From positions 3,524,059-3,588,058 of the forward strand of contig NZ_LFZW01000001.1 in the NCBI RefSeq assembly GCF_001183985.1: a stretch of DNA of 64,000 nucleotides, written 5' to 3'. The notes beneath the pieces are model-generated. The model did not search any database. It was given only the letters and a program-made list of their open reading frames with translations, and was not told the origin of the DNA. Made by a program: the position numbers and the translations under genes. Positions 26,262 through 35,248 of the stretch are shown here, piece by piece. The stretch is from Peribacillus loiseleuriae (GTDB taxonomy: Bacteria > Bacillota > Bacilli > Bacillales > DSM-1321). Each line of letters starts with the position of its first letter. Position 1 is the stretch's first letter.

Positions 26262-27455
26262 CTATTTGTTTTTTGGATAGTCAGAAAACCCGGGATATCT
26301 CACAACAGGCCATTTCTCTTTGCGTAGCAAATCGAGCAATTCTGATCCAACATGTAAGTTGCTTTGAACTAATTCTTTGGGAGTCAGTGCCATCCATTGA
26401 TTCAGCGATACGTCTTCAAAGCGGTTGCTTTTGAACATCTCTAAAAACCATAACGTTTCGGTACCGGTATTTTGAATATAGTGTCCAGTAGCAAAGGGTA
26501 CATATCCAACATCCCCTGCTCTATAATCAAATGTACGAGCTGCGCCGTTTCCAGTAAATACAGTCATTCGCCCTTGTCCGGTGAGGTAATACTGCCACTC
26601 GTCGTTATTGGGATGCCAATGAAGTTCCCTCATTGCACCCGGTTCAATCTCAACGAGTGCTGCTGCGATTGTTTTTGAAATTGGAAAGTTAGAAGAGTCC
26701 ACAATTCGTACACTACCACCGGGCGTTTTAATTGGTGTTTGTTTCACCAGCTCGTGCTTGAAGGTTAAAGGAACTTCTCCATAGGGTGATTGGACTTCTT
26801 GACTTTCCAGTGAACCGGGTACCTCGCCCTGATAGATATATACCTGTTTAGAAGGTATGGTATTAAAAGTACTCTCTGGTACTCCGAAATTGGCCGACAG
26901 AACATCTTTTGGGGTATGTGCAAACCAATCAGAGATGGATAAGGTGGAAAGATCGGAAAAATTTCCGTCATCGAAGACGAGCAGAAATTCGCAATGTTCC
27001 AACCCTTGAATCGAATGTGGGATACCTGGTGGGAAGTACCAAAGATCTCCTGGGCCAACGTCGGCAATGAAATTTCGACCTTGCTGGTCAACCACCGTTA
27101 TACGTGCCCGTCCTAACAGCATATAAGACCATTCTGCTTGTTTATGCCAATGGAGTTCACGTACCCCACCGGCAGTTAAGCTCATATTTACTCCAGCAAG
27201 CGTGGTCGCAATAGGTAGTTCCCTGGCGGTGATCTCCCGGGACCATCCTCCGTGATTCAATGTCATAGAAGTGTCTGAGAATGAGAATTTCAAATTAGGA
27301 ACCAAGCCTGCATCTGTAATAGGTGGGACAAGCATATTCGGATTTTGAAGATCCCGCATTATATTACGTGGTCCAGAATCAATTCCTCCAGCACCATCAC
27401 TTCTAATTGGCTGTGGCACATTTCTGTCCACTTGTTTACTAATTCGGTTTTCCAT
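26262..27455 (-). CDS. Bicupin oxalate decarboxylase
   Basis: About 397 residues, two cupin domains each with Mn ligands: [16 protein letters not shown] plus the [10 protein letters not shown] His in the first, and [15 protein letters not shown] plus the [11 protein letters not shown] His in the second. OxdC/OxdD family, converting oxalate to formate and CO2. The lid loop, SENST in B. subtilis OxdC with the catalytic Glu, reads SDLST here, so Glu is replaced by Asp. AGAGGTG lies 7 bases before the ATG at 27455. Monocistronic. Confidence 0.9.
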   Translation of the reverse strand: MENRISKQVDRNVPQPIRSDGAGGIDSGPRNIMRDLQNPNMLVPPITDAGLVPNLKFSFSDTSMTLNHGGWSREITARELPIATTLAGVNMSLTAGGVRELHWHKQAEWSYMLLGRARITVVDQQGRNFIADVGPGDLWYFPPGIPHSIQGLEHCEFLLVFDDGNFSDLSTLSISDWFAHTPKDVLSANFGVPESTFNTIPSKQVYIYQGEVPGSLESQEVQSPYGEVPLTFKHELVKQTPIKTPGGSVRIVDSSNFPISKTIAAALVEIEPGAMRELHWHPNNDEWQYYLTGQGRMTVFTGNGAARTFDYRAGDVGYVPFATGHYIQNTGTETLWFLEMFKSNRFEDVSLNQWMALTPKELVQSNLHVGSELLDLLRKEKWPVVRYPGFSDYPKNK

Positions 27456-27609
27456 CAAAAAGCACCTCTTTTATGGGATCAAACAGAAAAAAACCTTTAT
27501 CGTAGTGTATGATTTGGTCTAGATGACTGTGCCTATCGTCAGATAAATATGCGTATAGGTGTGTCACTTCATGATTTTAAACACACTATATCTTAGCCTA
27601 TGTAAGTGC

Positions 27610-27626
27610 CTCCTTTAAAAAAGGAG
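27610..27626 (+). promoter_or_regulatory. Hairpin covering the Shine-Dalgarno of a 16-codon ORF
   Basis: CTCCTTT-AAA-AAAGGAG: a perfect 7-bp stem with a 3-base loop whose 3' arm is the ribosome site of the tiny ORF at 27637. Folding would block translation. Confidence 0.5.
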
Positions 27627-27636
27627 TTGTTTGTAA

Positions 27637-27687
27637 ATGTCAGGTTTTGTTGATGGTGGTTGTGGATTCGGTGGAGGCTTCTGCTAA
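27637..27687 (+). CDS. Tiny Gly/Cys-rich peptide, YjcZ-like N-terminus
   Basis: A 16-codon ORF, MSGFVDGGCGFGGGFC. Its start closely resembles YjcZ-family sporulation peptides (MSGYVGGG-type start, GGGFA), but the hydrophobic tail of that family is missing. AAAGGAG lies about 10 bases upstream inside a hairpin, and a terminator follows directly, so it looks like a complete small transcription unit rather than random sequence. It could also be a truncated relic. Confidence 0.45.
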   Translation: MSGFVDGGCGFGGGFC

Positions 27688-27700
27688 AACGTAACAAATA

Positions 27701-27733
27701 GGGCGGCCATCATGGCCGTCCTTCTTTATTTTT
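27701..27733 (+). terminator. Terminator after the tiny ORF
   Basis: GGGCGGCCA-TCA-TGGCCGTCC (one G-U pair) followed by TTCTTTATTTTTT. Confidence 0.8.
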
Positions 27734-27736
27734 TCA

Positions 27737-28036
27737 TTTGGGCGTTTTAGTATTGGATGTATCATGGCACTGGCATTTGATTGGGCAGCATGTAAAAGTA
27801 CAACTTTCCAGTCGGACAGAATCATCATAATCATCAGATAACAAAATTCTTGCATCCGCATGGTTCAAACCTGTAAGAGAAGAAGCAGGTGCTTTCTGTT
27901 CGTAAAACCAAGGGAAACTTACTTCAATCTTTGCATTTTTTTGATCTAAACGTTCTGATAATTCATGAATGAAATCAGATAGTTGCGTAAAGTCTAAAAC
28001 GCTCTGGCCTAATCCCAAGAACACACAAAGCAGCAA
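27737..28036 (-). pseudogene. Fragment of FolE2-type GTP cyclohydrolase
   Basis: About 65 codons align by eye with the middle of GTP cyclohydrolase IB: SVLDFTQLSDFIHELSERLD then KIEVSFPWFYEQKAPASSL, compared with LDF…LL…KISVSFPFF…KTAPVS of the Neisseria enzyme. After that the frame loses similarity and ends in a Cys-rich tail where the family has its TSLCPCSK zinc motif, suggesting frameshift decay. N- and C-terminal parts are missing. FolE2 is a Zur-regulated zinc-sparing enzyme in Bacillus, which fits the nearby zinc genes. Confidence 0.5.
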
Positions 28037-28064
28037 CGGAACTTGTTACAGTTCACGTTACTGC
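28030..28064 (-). terminator. Probable metE terminator
   Basis: Minus-strand GCAGTAACGTGAAC and GTTCCGTTGCTGC form an imperfect stem with one bulge, just past the metE stop. The T-tract is weak. Confidence 0.45.
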
Positions 28065-28074
28065 TTTACTTTTC

Positions 28075-30381
28075 TTATATATTTACCGTCTGCTCTGCAT
28101 TAAGTTTTTCTCTCGTTTGTTCTGCCGCTTCAATCATGACTTTAAGTGCTGCTACTGTTTCATTAATGCCACGTGTTTTTAATCCGCAGTCTGGATTGAT
28201 CCAGAACAGTTTTGGATCAAGCACTTGAAGGGCACGATCAATGTTTCTTGTCAGTTCTTCAATTTTTGGTACACGTGGACTATGGATGTCGTATACTCCA
28301 AGACCGATGCCTTGATCATACGTATTTTCTTCAAATGCGTAAATTAATTCACCATGACTTCTTGATGTTTCAATTGAAATAACATCAGCATCGAGCGCTT
28401 TAATAGCATCGATAATATTCTTAAAGTCTGAATAACACATATGGGTATGAATTTGTGTATCGTTTTGCACGGACGTTGTTGCAAGTTTAAACGCGTAAAC
28501 CGCAGCATTCAGATAGCTTTCCCGGTTTTCATGCTTTAACGGTAGCCCTTCACGAATGGCCGGCTCGTCCACTTGAATCATACGAATTCCATTTTCCTCA
28601 AGCGCCTCAACTTCTTTTCTAAGCGCAAGAGCAATTTGATTTGTTACATCATTGCGTGAAATGTCATCACGTACAAACGACCAATTTAAAATGGTAATTG
28701 GGCCTGTAAGCATTCCCTTTACAGGTTTGTCTGTTAACGATTGGGCATATACGGTTTCTTCAACTGTCATCGATTTTTTATATGATACGTCCCCATAAAT
28801 AAGCGGTGGCTTCACGCATCGGGAACCATATGATTGTACCCAACCAAATTTCGTAAATTGAAAGCCTGCTAATTTTTCACCAAAAAATTCAACCATGTCT
28901 GTACGTTCAAATTCTCCATGTACAAACACATCAAGGCCGATTTCTTCTTGAATTTCAATCCACTTTTTAATTTCCGCTTTTATATATTCTTCATATGCTG
29001 CATCAGTTATCTCGCCTTTACGCCATTTTAAACGCTGTTTTCGTACTTCTTGGGTTTGTGGGAAGCTTCCAATTGTTGTCGTTGGAAGAAGTGGCAATTG
29101 GAAAGCCTCCTCTTGAATCCCTTGTCGAACGTTAAATATAGCTTCACGTTCTGCTTTATACGTATGCAAGTTTTGAATGGCTTCCTGAACTTGCGTATTG
29201 TTTCGAATTGAAGATTCATTTAATGTTTGAATCGCATTTGTACTTACTTCAATTTCTTTCTCGATCGCTTCTTTCCCATCTTGCAAGCCTTTTGTAAGTA
29301 TAACAAGTTCATGTAATTTTTCATCAGCAAATGATAATGCACCCTTCAGAACCCCATCGAGTGTTTCTTCGCTTTTTACTGTTACAGGTACATGCAATAA
29401 GCTTGATGAAGGCTGGACAATAAGTTGATTTTTGGAAACAATCTCCGAAATCTCTGCAAGAATTGCATACTTTTCATCAAGATTCGCACGCCAGATGTTA
29501 CGTCCGTCAATGACTCCAGCAGCAAGCACCTTATCTTCTGGGAAACCATGTTTTTTCAATGCAGCAAGGTTCTGACCGCGATCATGTGCAAAGTCTAGTC
29601 CAATACCTTGTACAGGAAGTGAGATGACATCTTCGTAATGTTCAATGCTGTCAAAATAAGTTTGTAAAATTACTTTTACGTTTGGTGCTGCTTCATTTAA
29701 TGTTTGGTAAACATCATTAAATAATGAAATCTCTTCTTTTAATAGAGTTGTAGATAAAATCGGTTCATCGATTTGTACCCACTCTACGCCTTCTTCTTGC
29801 AATTCACGTAAAATGTTGGCATAAAGCGGTACAAATTGATCAACAACTGCTTTGAAATCATTTTCTTTATAGCCTTTTGACAGCTTTACAAATGTTACAG
29901 GCCCTAAGATAACAGGCTTTCCATTAATACCAAGTTTTTGTTTTGCCTCTTTATAAAATTGAAGTGGACGGTTTTCGACAAGAGTCGGTACTGCTCCGTC
30001 CAACTCTGGAACAATATAGTGATAGTTTGTGTTAAACCATTTCGTCATTTCAGATGCAACCGCACCTGTAGTGCCCCGTGCAATATCAAAATATGTTTCA
30101 AGCGATACTTTACCACCAGCGTATTCAAAACGCTTCGGTACAATACCGAACATTACCGCTGTATCAAGTACATGGTCATACAAACTAAAGTCGCCGACTG
30201 GGATCAAGTCAATTCCTTGATCATTTTGTTTCTGAAGATGCTTTAGACGAATCTCCTCAATTTGATCTAAAAATTCCGCTTTTTCTAGTTTACCTGTCCA
30301 AAACTGTTCAAGTGCTTTTTTCCATTCACGTTTTTCGCCAATTCTTGGATAACCTAAATTCGAGCTTTTAACTTTACTCAT
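28075..30381 (-). CDS. metE: Cobalamin-independent methionine synthase
   Basis: 768 residues, full length. N-terminal barrel ([19 protein letters not shown]) and C-terminal catalytic barrel with zinc ligands in [10 protein letters not shown] (His, Cys) and [11 protein letters not shown] (Cys), plus [10 protein letters not shown]. It transfers methyl from methyltetrahydrofolate polyglutamate to homocysteine. Its expression is controlled by two riboswitches in a 700-base leader: SAM-I first, then cobalamin. Both should turn it off when methionine or B12 is plentiful. It is also a zinc enzyme near zinc-starvation genes. Confidence 0.97.
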   Translation of the reverse strand: MSKVKSSNLGYPRIGEKREWKKALEQFWTGKLEKAEFLDQIEEIRLKHLQKQNDQGIDLIPVGDFSLYDHVLDTAVMFGIVPKRFEYAGGKVSLETYFDIARGTTGAVASEMTKWFNTNYHYIVPELDGAVPTLVENRPLQFYKEAKQKLGINGKPVILGPVTFVKLSKGYKENDFKAVVDQFVPLYANILRELQEEGVEWVQIDEPILSTTLLKEEISLFNDVYQTLNEAAPNVKVILQTYFDSIEHYEDVISLPVQGIGLDFAHDRGQNLAALKKHGFPEDKVLAAGVIDGRNIWRANLDEKYAILAEISEIVSKNQLIVQPSSSLLHVPVTVKSEETLDGVLKGALSFADEKLHELVILTKGLQDGKEAIEKEIEVSTNAIQTLNESSIRNNTQVQEAIQNLHTYKAEREAIFNVRQGIQEEAFQLPLLPTTTIGSFPQTQEVRKQRLKWRKGEITDAAYEEYIKAEIKKWIEIQEEIGLDVFVHGEFERTDMVEFFGEKLAGFQFTKFGWVQSYGSRCVKPPLIYGDVSYKKSMTVEETVYAQSLTDKPVKGMLTGPITILNWSFVRDDISRNDVTNQIALALRKEVEALEENGIRMIQVDEPAIREGLPLKHENRESYLNAAVYAFKLATTSVQNDTQIHTHMCYSDFKNIIDAIKALDADVISIETSRSHGELIYAFEENTYDQGIGLGVYDIHSPRVPKIEELTRNIDRALQVLDPKLFWINPDCGLKTRGINETVAALKVMIEAAEQTREKLNAEQTVNI

Positions 30382-30556
30382 TGTTTTTTACACTCCTTGT
30401 ATGTTTGAATTTTTATCCTCAACTAACAAAAGCACAGGGCGCCATATTCAACCTTGGGCAATAAGATGCTCAAGAATAGAAGGTGTTCTTCTCCTCCGTC
30501 CATTCTTAACTGACTAGACCCCAACACTTTGTTCAAAAAGGTATACGTTCTTTTCT

Positions 30557-30591
30557 AAAAAATCCCCCTTTTCAAATGGAAAAGAGAGATT
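30557..30591 (-). terminator. Riboswitch-controlled terminator 2 (cobalamin)
   Basis: Minus-strand AATCTCTCTTTTC pairs with GAAAAGGGGGATT (13 bp with two G-U pairs), followed by TTTT. It lies about 100 bases after the cobalamin aptamer and 175 bases before metE. Confidence 0.75.
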
Positions 30592-30685
30592 CATACGCAC
30601 ACTTAACTAGAGTTGAGACATTCTAATTTTCCCAACACGTATTCCTCACTCCTCCCTATACACCCGTAGAGTACAAGCGAATACA

Positions 30686-30847
30686 ACAGGCAGGTCTCCT
30701 GACTTAGGTTCATCGCTTCTTATCCCTTCCCATTTCGATATGAAATAGTGGCAATTTGATAAGTCGCTCCCCATCACAGTGGCGGGACCGCGCCGGAATT
30801 TCACCGGACTTCCCTTTTGAGCTGGGAATTCATTTACCCAGCACCTG
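30686..30847 (-). promoter_or_regulatory. Cobalamin riboswitch
   Basis: Minus strand contains AAAGGGAAGTCCGGTGAAAT, CCCGCCACTGTGATGG, and the B12 box AGTCAGGAGACCTGCCTG in the right order and spacing. A side hairpin GCTGGG/CCCAGC sits near its 5' end. It is the second aptamer in the metE leader and precedes terminator 2. Confidence 0.93.
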
Positions 30848-30908
30848 ATGCATTTTATATGAAATTTTTTAATAACAAAGAATCTCTTAACCTACGCTTT
30901 CCTGAAGA

Positions 30909-30943
30909 CAAAAAGCCCCCCTATTTTATAGTAGAGAGGCTTT
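30909..30943 (-). terminator. Riboswitch-controlled terminator 1 (SAM)
   Basis: Minus-strand AAAGCCTCTCTAC…TAGGGGGGCTTTTTG forms a strong stem with G-U pairs and a T-tract, 20 bases after the SAM aptamer. Confidence 0.85.
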
Positions 30944-30961
30944 CATCATTTATGGAATCCC

Positions 30962-31072
30962 CTCTTATTTGTCAAAGCATTACGCTTTGCAGGATTTAGC
31001 ACCTTTTCAACAAAGCTGTTGAATGGTTGCCGGGCTTCATAGGGCCAGTCCCTCCGCCTCTCTTCATAAGAG
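30962..31072 (-). promoter_or_regulatory. SAM-I (S-box) riboswitch
   Basis: Minus strand begins CTCTTATGAAGAGAGGCGGA, then GGGACTGGCCCTATGAAGCC, CGGCAACC and GGTGCTAAATCCTGC. P1 closes between CTCTTAT and ATAAGAG. It is the first element in the metE leader. Confidence 0.95.
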
Positions 31073-31108
31073 TTTTTATTTTTTTATAATGTTTTGAATA
31101 TAACAATA

Positions 31109-31138
31109 ACAATACCATCATAAACAATAGTTTGTCAA
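31109..31138 (-). promoter_or_regulatory. metE leader promoter
   Basis: Minus-strand -35 TTGACA (31133-31138), 18-base spacer, -10 TATTGT (31109-31114), about 37 bases before the S-box. Confidence 0.55.
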
Positions 31139-31330
31139 AGGTAATTTTCTGAAAATATTAAAAATAATCATTTTTCTTTTAATTGAACGTGCATTTTCTG
31201 AGGAAAAACCTGCCCTTATGGAATCTTCATAAAAGCTCCCAATTCTTGAATAAGCAAAGAACCTCTATAGATTGATATTACGAAATAACGGTAATCATAA
31301 AACAGCAATACTATAGATGTTAAGTGATAA

Positions 31331-31431
31331 AAAAGTTGTTTAATTTACAATAAAGTCGTTTAAAAAATAATAAAGTTGTTTAAAAAAATGTGAGTCATTC
31401 TATTCAACAATCGGTCCATATTCTTGAATAA
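31331..31431. repeat. 20-bp-period repeats and TTCAACA…TTGAATAA segment, left copy
   Basis: AAAGTTGTTTAA, AAAGTCGTTTAA and AAAGTTGTTTAA at 20-bp spacing, then TATTCAACAATCGGTCC…TTGAATAA. Related sequence (TTTAAACGACTT, TATTCAACAAATGG…TTGAATAA) occurs at 34966-35070. Confidence 0.4.
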
Positions 31432-31692
31432 CACTCAAAAAATAAATTGGATATTTAGGTTAAATAAGTCACAGAAAAAACACCTTAATAAGAGGTGTTT
31501 TTAATTTAGCTGAAACTACGTATTTAACAATAAATCCTTCTACTTTGTTTTCATTAGATATTTGGCGATGCTCTAAGAAAAACGTATTCTTTAATATAGG
31601 CTATACATATAAAGCTACACCTTTTTGGCCATTCAATCCTTTCAAATCAAATATATCTAACATTCTTTTATTGCACATATAATTTTTTACAT

Positions 31693-31739
31693 AAAAAACT
31701 GCAAATAATCAATTTTAGAATCAATTATTTGCAGTTTAA
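31693..31739 (-). terminator. Terminator of the aldo/keto reductase gene
   Basis: Minus-strand AAACTGCAAATAATTGATTC…ATTATTTGCAGTTT, followed by TTTATG; long A/T-rich stem of at least 14 bp. Confidence 0.75.
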
Positions 31740-31787
31740 ATATTTCATTTGAATAATGGTAGGATTCTTACTTTCCTAAGTTTGTTA

Positions 31788-32720
31788 TTATTGGAATGTG
31801 CGATCGATTTCTTGAATTTCTTCTGCTGTTAATACAACATCTAATGTTTTTAAGTTATCGAGTACTTGTTCTGCTCTCTTTGCACCTGGAATCACAACAT
31901 CAATGGAATCACGTGTTAAATACCAAGCTAAGACAACATGAGCTACATCTGTTTGTTTCGCATGAGCAATCTCACGAATCTTTTCTACATTTTCTAAGTT
32001 TTGTGCGAATGCTTCTCCTTGTAAATACGGCATATTGGAACGAAAATCGTTAAATACCATGTCTTTATTGTATTTACCTGCTAATATACCAGCTGCAAGT
32101 GGGAAGTAAGGAATAAATGAAATATTGTTTTTTGTTGTATATGGGAATAATTCTTTTTCAGCAGATCGTTGTAATAGGTTATATTCACCTTGATACACAT
32201 CGACATAACCGTCTTTATTGGCTTCTTTCAACTGCTCAATAGAGAAATTAGATACCCCGATTGCTCTAATTTTCCCCTCATCTTTTAATTGTTTTAAAGT
32301 ACCAACCGCTTCATACTTTGGTGTATTTTCATCTGGTTCATGAATGTAAAATAAATCGATGTAGTCCGTTTGCAGACGATTTAAGCTCTCCTCAACGGTT
32401 TGTTTTAAAAAGTGCGGAGAATTATCGATCACAACATCTTGTCCAACAAATTTATGCGCTCCTTTTGTTGCAAGAATAATATCACTACGCTTTCCTGTTT
32501 CTTTAATCACTTCCCCGACTAATTCTTCAGAACGGCCTGGTCCATAAATAAAAGCTGTATCTATAAAATTGACACCGTGATTAATGGCTTTTCGCACTAA
32601 CTCTTTTCCTGCTTTATCATCTAAATTAGGATAAATATTGTGTCCTCCAACAGCATTCGTCCCAAGCCCAATCGGGTTAACGTATATACCTGTTTTTCCT
32701 AATTGTGTTTGCTTCTTCAT
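31788..32720 (-). CDS. Aldo/keto reductase
   Basis: 310 residues, TIM-barrel AKR of the YhdN/IolS type. The catalytic set is present: D and Y in [20 protein letters not shown] in [11 protein letters not shown] in [17 protein letters not shown]-binding C-terminus [16 protein letters not shown]. Reduces aldehydes or ketones; substrate unknown. Monocistronic with its own terminator. The remnant of an IclR regulator lies just upstream. Confidence 0.93.
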   Translation of the reverse strand: MKKQTQLGKTGIYVNPIGLGTNAVGGHNIYPNLDDKAGKELVRKAINHGVNFIDTAFIYGPGRSEELVGEVIKETGKRSDIILATKGAHKFVGQDVVIDNSPHFLKQTVEESLNRLQTDYIDLFYIHEPDENTPKYEAVGTLKQLKDEGKIRAIGVSNFSIEQLKEANKDGYVDVYQGEYNLLQRSAEKELFPYTTKNNISFIPYFPLAAGILAGKYNKDMVFNDFRSNMPYLQGEAFAQNLENVEKIREIAHAKQTDVAHVVLAWYLTRDSIDVVIPGAKRAEQVLDNLKTLDVVLTAEEIQEIDRTFQ

Positions 32721-32784
32721 CTTTCATTCCTCTTTTCATTCTTTATTTTGAAAACGGGTTGAACCGTGTATTCCTAAGAGCCTT

Positions 32785-33205
32785 TCAAATCAAAAACCTA
32801 TCTATTTCATTTGTGATTTCTTTACTGCCTTCGATTACTTTCCTCGTTAAGCTTCGCATATGGCTCCTCTTTATTTTTTCACTAGGACCAGCGATTGCGA
32901 CTGCTGCTATGATTTGATTGTCACGAAACACAGGAGCTGCTATACAACGAACCCATAAAAATCTCTTTTTATCATCTATCGCAAACTCTTGTTTTTTAGC
33001 GATATCTAAATTATAGAAAAAAACTCTTGATCTACAAATGTATGATCAGTCGCTTGCGTAAAAGAAAGACGGGAAAAAAGATCTTTTTGTTCATTTGGAT
33101 TTAAATAGCCAATATCACTTTCCCCAAGGCGCTTAGATGAGCAGAAGAACGATTGCCAATTTCCTGAAGGAAAGATTCTTTGAAACTATAAAGGTAACTT
33201 TTTGA
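32785..33205 (-). pseudogene. IclR-family regulator, truncated and frameshifted
   Basis: The effector-binding half of an IclR regulator can be read across two frames: SSAHLSALGKVILA near 33100-33148, an interrupted middle (…NPNEQKDLFSRLSFTQATDH when reframed), then FLWVRCIAAPVFRDNQIIAA and KIKRSHMRSLTRKVIEGSKE to the stop at 32785. The N-terminal HTH is absent, and at least one frameshift disrupts the middle. Non-functional. Confidence 0.8.
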
Positions 33206-33262
33206 GATAGTCTAGAAACTAGAATGAATTACCATGCTGGTATTTTATTTAACCGTTTCAAA

Positions 33263-33889
33263 TTAGAATTTTACAGCAGCTTTTTCAACATTTTCTAAAC
33301 CGTCTGCAATAATTTCTTGTGACCGGTCAGGATACTGGTTATGACCTTCAATTACCACTGTTTCAGGATTTGTAATACCCCATAAACTTATAATATTTTT
33401 CACTAAGTTTATAGCCATTTCAGCTGCAGCCATTCCTTCTAAAGCAAAGTCTGAACCACGAGCGTTTAATAACATTACTTTTTTATCACCAGCATACCCA
33501 ATTGGACCTTCAGCTGTGTAATTAAACATTTTACCAGCCTGTGCCAGATAAGAAAGGTACGTGATAAGTGGTGCAGGTACAGTTGAATTCCATAAAGGAA
33601 AAGCAAACACCACTTTATCCACTGAAAGGAATTGATCTAAATATTTATCAACTAAATTAGCTGCTTTTTCTTCTTCAGTTGTAAGCTCCAACCCTTGGTT
33701 ACGTTTATAAACTCCAGTCATTGCAGTATTACCATAGTAAGGCAACTCTTCCTTAAATAAATCTAACTCAATAATTTCATCTGTACGATTTGCTTCTTTG
33801 TATGTCTTTAAAAATGTTTCATACATTTTAGTGCTTACTGCTTGTTCTGCAGGTCGATCATTGACTTGGATAAATAATACTTTTGACAT
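33263..33889 (-). CDS. FMN-dependent NADH-azoreductase (AzoR-type)
   Basis: About 208 residues of the flavodoxin-like NAD(P)H dehydrogenase family (SKVLFIQVNDRPAEQAVSTK; FAFPLWNSTVPAPLITYLSY; NARGSDFALEG). The ATG at 33889 lies 9 bases after AGAGGAG; an in-frame ATG 75 bases upstream adds a basic tail atypical of the family. It reduces quinones and azo dyes. A TetR regulator is divergent (34197), with two palindromes between, so induction by electrophiles is likely. Confidence 0.9.
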   Translation of the reverse strand: MSKVLFIQVNDRPAEQAVSTKMYETFLKTYKEANRTDEIIELDLFKEELPYYGNTAMTGVYKRNQGLELTTEEEKAANLVDKYLDQFLSVDKVVFAFPLWNSTVPAPLITYLSYLAQAGKMFNYTAEGPIGYAGDKKVMLLNARGSDFALEGMAAAEMAINLVKNIISLWGITNPETVVIEGHNQYPDRSQEIIADGLENVEKAAVKF

Positions 33890-34050
33890 TGTTCTATTCT
33901 CCTCTGTAGTTGTATTTTGATTTTTATTTCTAAATAACTTGCTTAAAAATCCTATTCTCCTCACCTAAATTTTCTCTCTATTTTGTGTTTTCCCAGAAAA
34001 TTTATGTTTCCCATGTTTTTGAAGCTCAATTTACTAATCACTCACTTTAA

Positions 34051-34086
34051 TCAACAGTTGTTGAATAATTAACAGCTGTTGGTTAA
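34051..34086. promoter_or_regulatory. Two palindromes between azoreductase and tetR
   Basis: TCAACAGTTGTTGA (34051-34064) and TTAACAGCTGTTGGTTAA (34069-34086) share the core AACAGnTGTT with centres 18-19 bases apart. They are good candidates for the TetR operator. Confidence 0.6.
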
Positions 34087-34196
34087 TATTATAAAGAGCA
34101 CAAGAAAAAACTCAATCGTTAAAATTTTAATTTTTGTTCATTAATAAACAAAAGTTGTGAATTTGTTAATTATCATAAAGAAGGTGGTCATACGGA

Positions 34197-34763
34197 ATGC
34201 CGAAAGTGGATAGAAGAATAATGAAGACCAAGGAGGCAATCAATAATGCCTTTATTCAATTGATGTCTGAACGGGATTTCAACAAAATTACTATCAATGA
34301 TATCTCGGAGAGAGCCAATATTAATCGAGGAACAATTTATCTTCACTATACGGACAAATTTGATTTGTTAGACAAATGCATCGATGAACATTTAGGTAAT
34401 ATGTTAAATTTCTGTACTTCAACAAAAACAGGGGAAGAAAGATTAAATATCTTTCATTCCCTACTGCCTATGTTTAAATATTTTGAAGAAAATTATTTAC
34501 TTTACTCCTCTATGCTATCTAATAAAGGTATATCTTGTTTTCATGATAAGATGATACGAATGAGCATAAATGGAATTAACGAGCTAATTAATACGGGAAA
34601 GATTAATCAAGAATATAACAAAGATGTTGACATTCAATTTATGGCATCTGCTTTTGTCGGAACAGTTGAGTGGTGGATTAAAAATGATATGCCACATTCT
34701 CCTCAATTTATGGCACAACAATTATGGAACATTTTTGAAAGAAATCAACTTTTCAATCCGTGA
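34197..34763 (+). CDS. TetR/AcrR-family regulator
   Basis: 188 residues. HTH at about 10-55 (RIMKTKEAINNAFIQLMSER; ISERANINRGTIYLHYTDK) and a C-terminal TetR_C_8-like ligand domain. AAGGTGG lies about 10 bases before the ATG. It is divergent from the azoreductase gene and probably represses it and itself through the two shared AACAGnTGTT palindromes. Confidence 0.9.
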   Translation: MPKVDRRIMKTKEAINNAFIQLMSERDFNKITINDISERANINRGTIYLHYTDKFDLLDKCIDEHLGNMLNFCTSTKTGEERLNIFHSLLPMFKYFEENYLLYSSMLSNKGISCFHDKMIRMSINGINELINTGKINQEYNKDVDIQFMASAFVGTVEWWIKNDMPHSPQFMAQQLWNIFERNQLFNP

Positions 34764-35248
34764 ATGTCGAAGCCCGAACAGCTGCAAATAAAAAAAATGA
34801 CTCCAAACAGAAATCATCTTTTTATAGTGTTAATCAATACTTGCAGAATTTTGCAATATTGTATATGACTCATACTACTTTATTGGCAGTGCTCTAGGTA
34901 GTGGTATAGGTAGTGGTATAGGTAGTATTCGTGAGCTAATTAGGATTTTATAGGATATTCCTTCTTATTCAACAAATGGTGCTTATCTTGAATAAAGTTT
35001 TGCAAGGATCTTTAACAATCGGGCGCAATTGTTTAATAAAACTTAGATTTTTAAACGACTTATTGTTATATTTTTTAGTATAGTGAAGTATCTTACATCA
35101 AAAGTTAAACAACTATATTTTTAACCCCGTCCTAAATTTAGAACGGGGTTATGCTTGTTTAAGTTTTTAAGATTAAATAACTTTATTGTCATTTTACTAT
35201 AGGCAGTTCTATTCATTCTTTATAGTACAAATACGAAGATAAATAAAC
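34764..35248. other. Intergenic region with gene debris and short repeats
   Basis: No gene. A 12-bp unit AGGTAGTGGTAT is repeated about 2.5 times at 34894-34926; in one frame it reads GSGIGSGIGSIRELIRIL but has no start. TATTCAACAAATGG…TTGAATAA (34966-34994) and TTTAAACGACTT (35050) echo 31331-31431. A terminator lies at 35123-35150. Confidence 0.45.
35123..35150 (+). terminator. Hairpin between convergent tetR genes
   Basis: AACCCCGT…ACGGGGTT, with an inner CTAAATTTAG palindrome; 8-bp outer stem followed by ATGCTTGTTT. Confidence 0.6.

Larger units (their letters stand above)
31139..31787. other. Intergenic region with short repeats
   Basis: No gene. Contains three 20-bp-period repeats of AAAG(T/C)(T/C)GTTTAA at about 31331-31382, a TATTCAACA…TTGAATAA segment at 31401-31431 similar to 34966-34994, and the aldo/keto reductase terminator. 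Confidence 0.5.

Noticed and set aside
27684-27706. Zur-like box after the tiny ORF (TAAAACGTAACAAATAGG)
   Set aside because: Only the left half matches; the right half is lost in the terminator stem. It could be a relic linked to the folE2 fragment, but I do not call it.
30817-30999. Plus-strand open frame before metE
   Set aside because: It lies across the antisense of the riboswitch region and has no RBS.
34845-34950. Gly/Ser/Ile-rich peptide (GSGIGSGIGSIREL) as a bacteriocin-like gene
   Set aside because: No start codon or RBS, and a stop lies directly upstream; explained by a short 12-bp tandem repeat.
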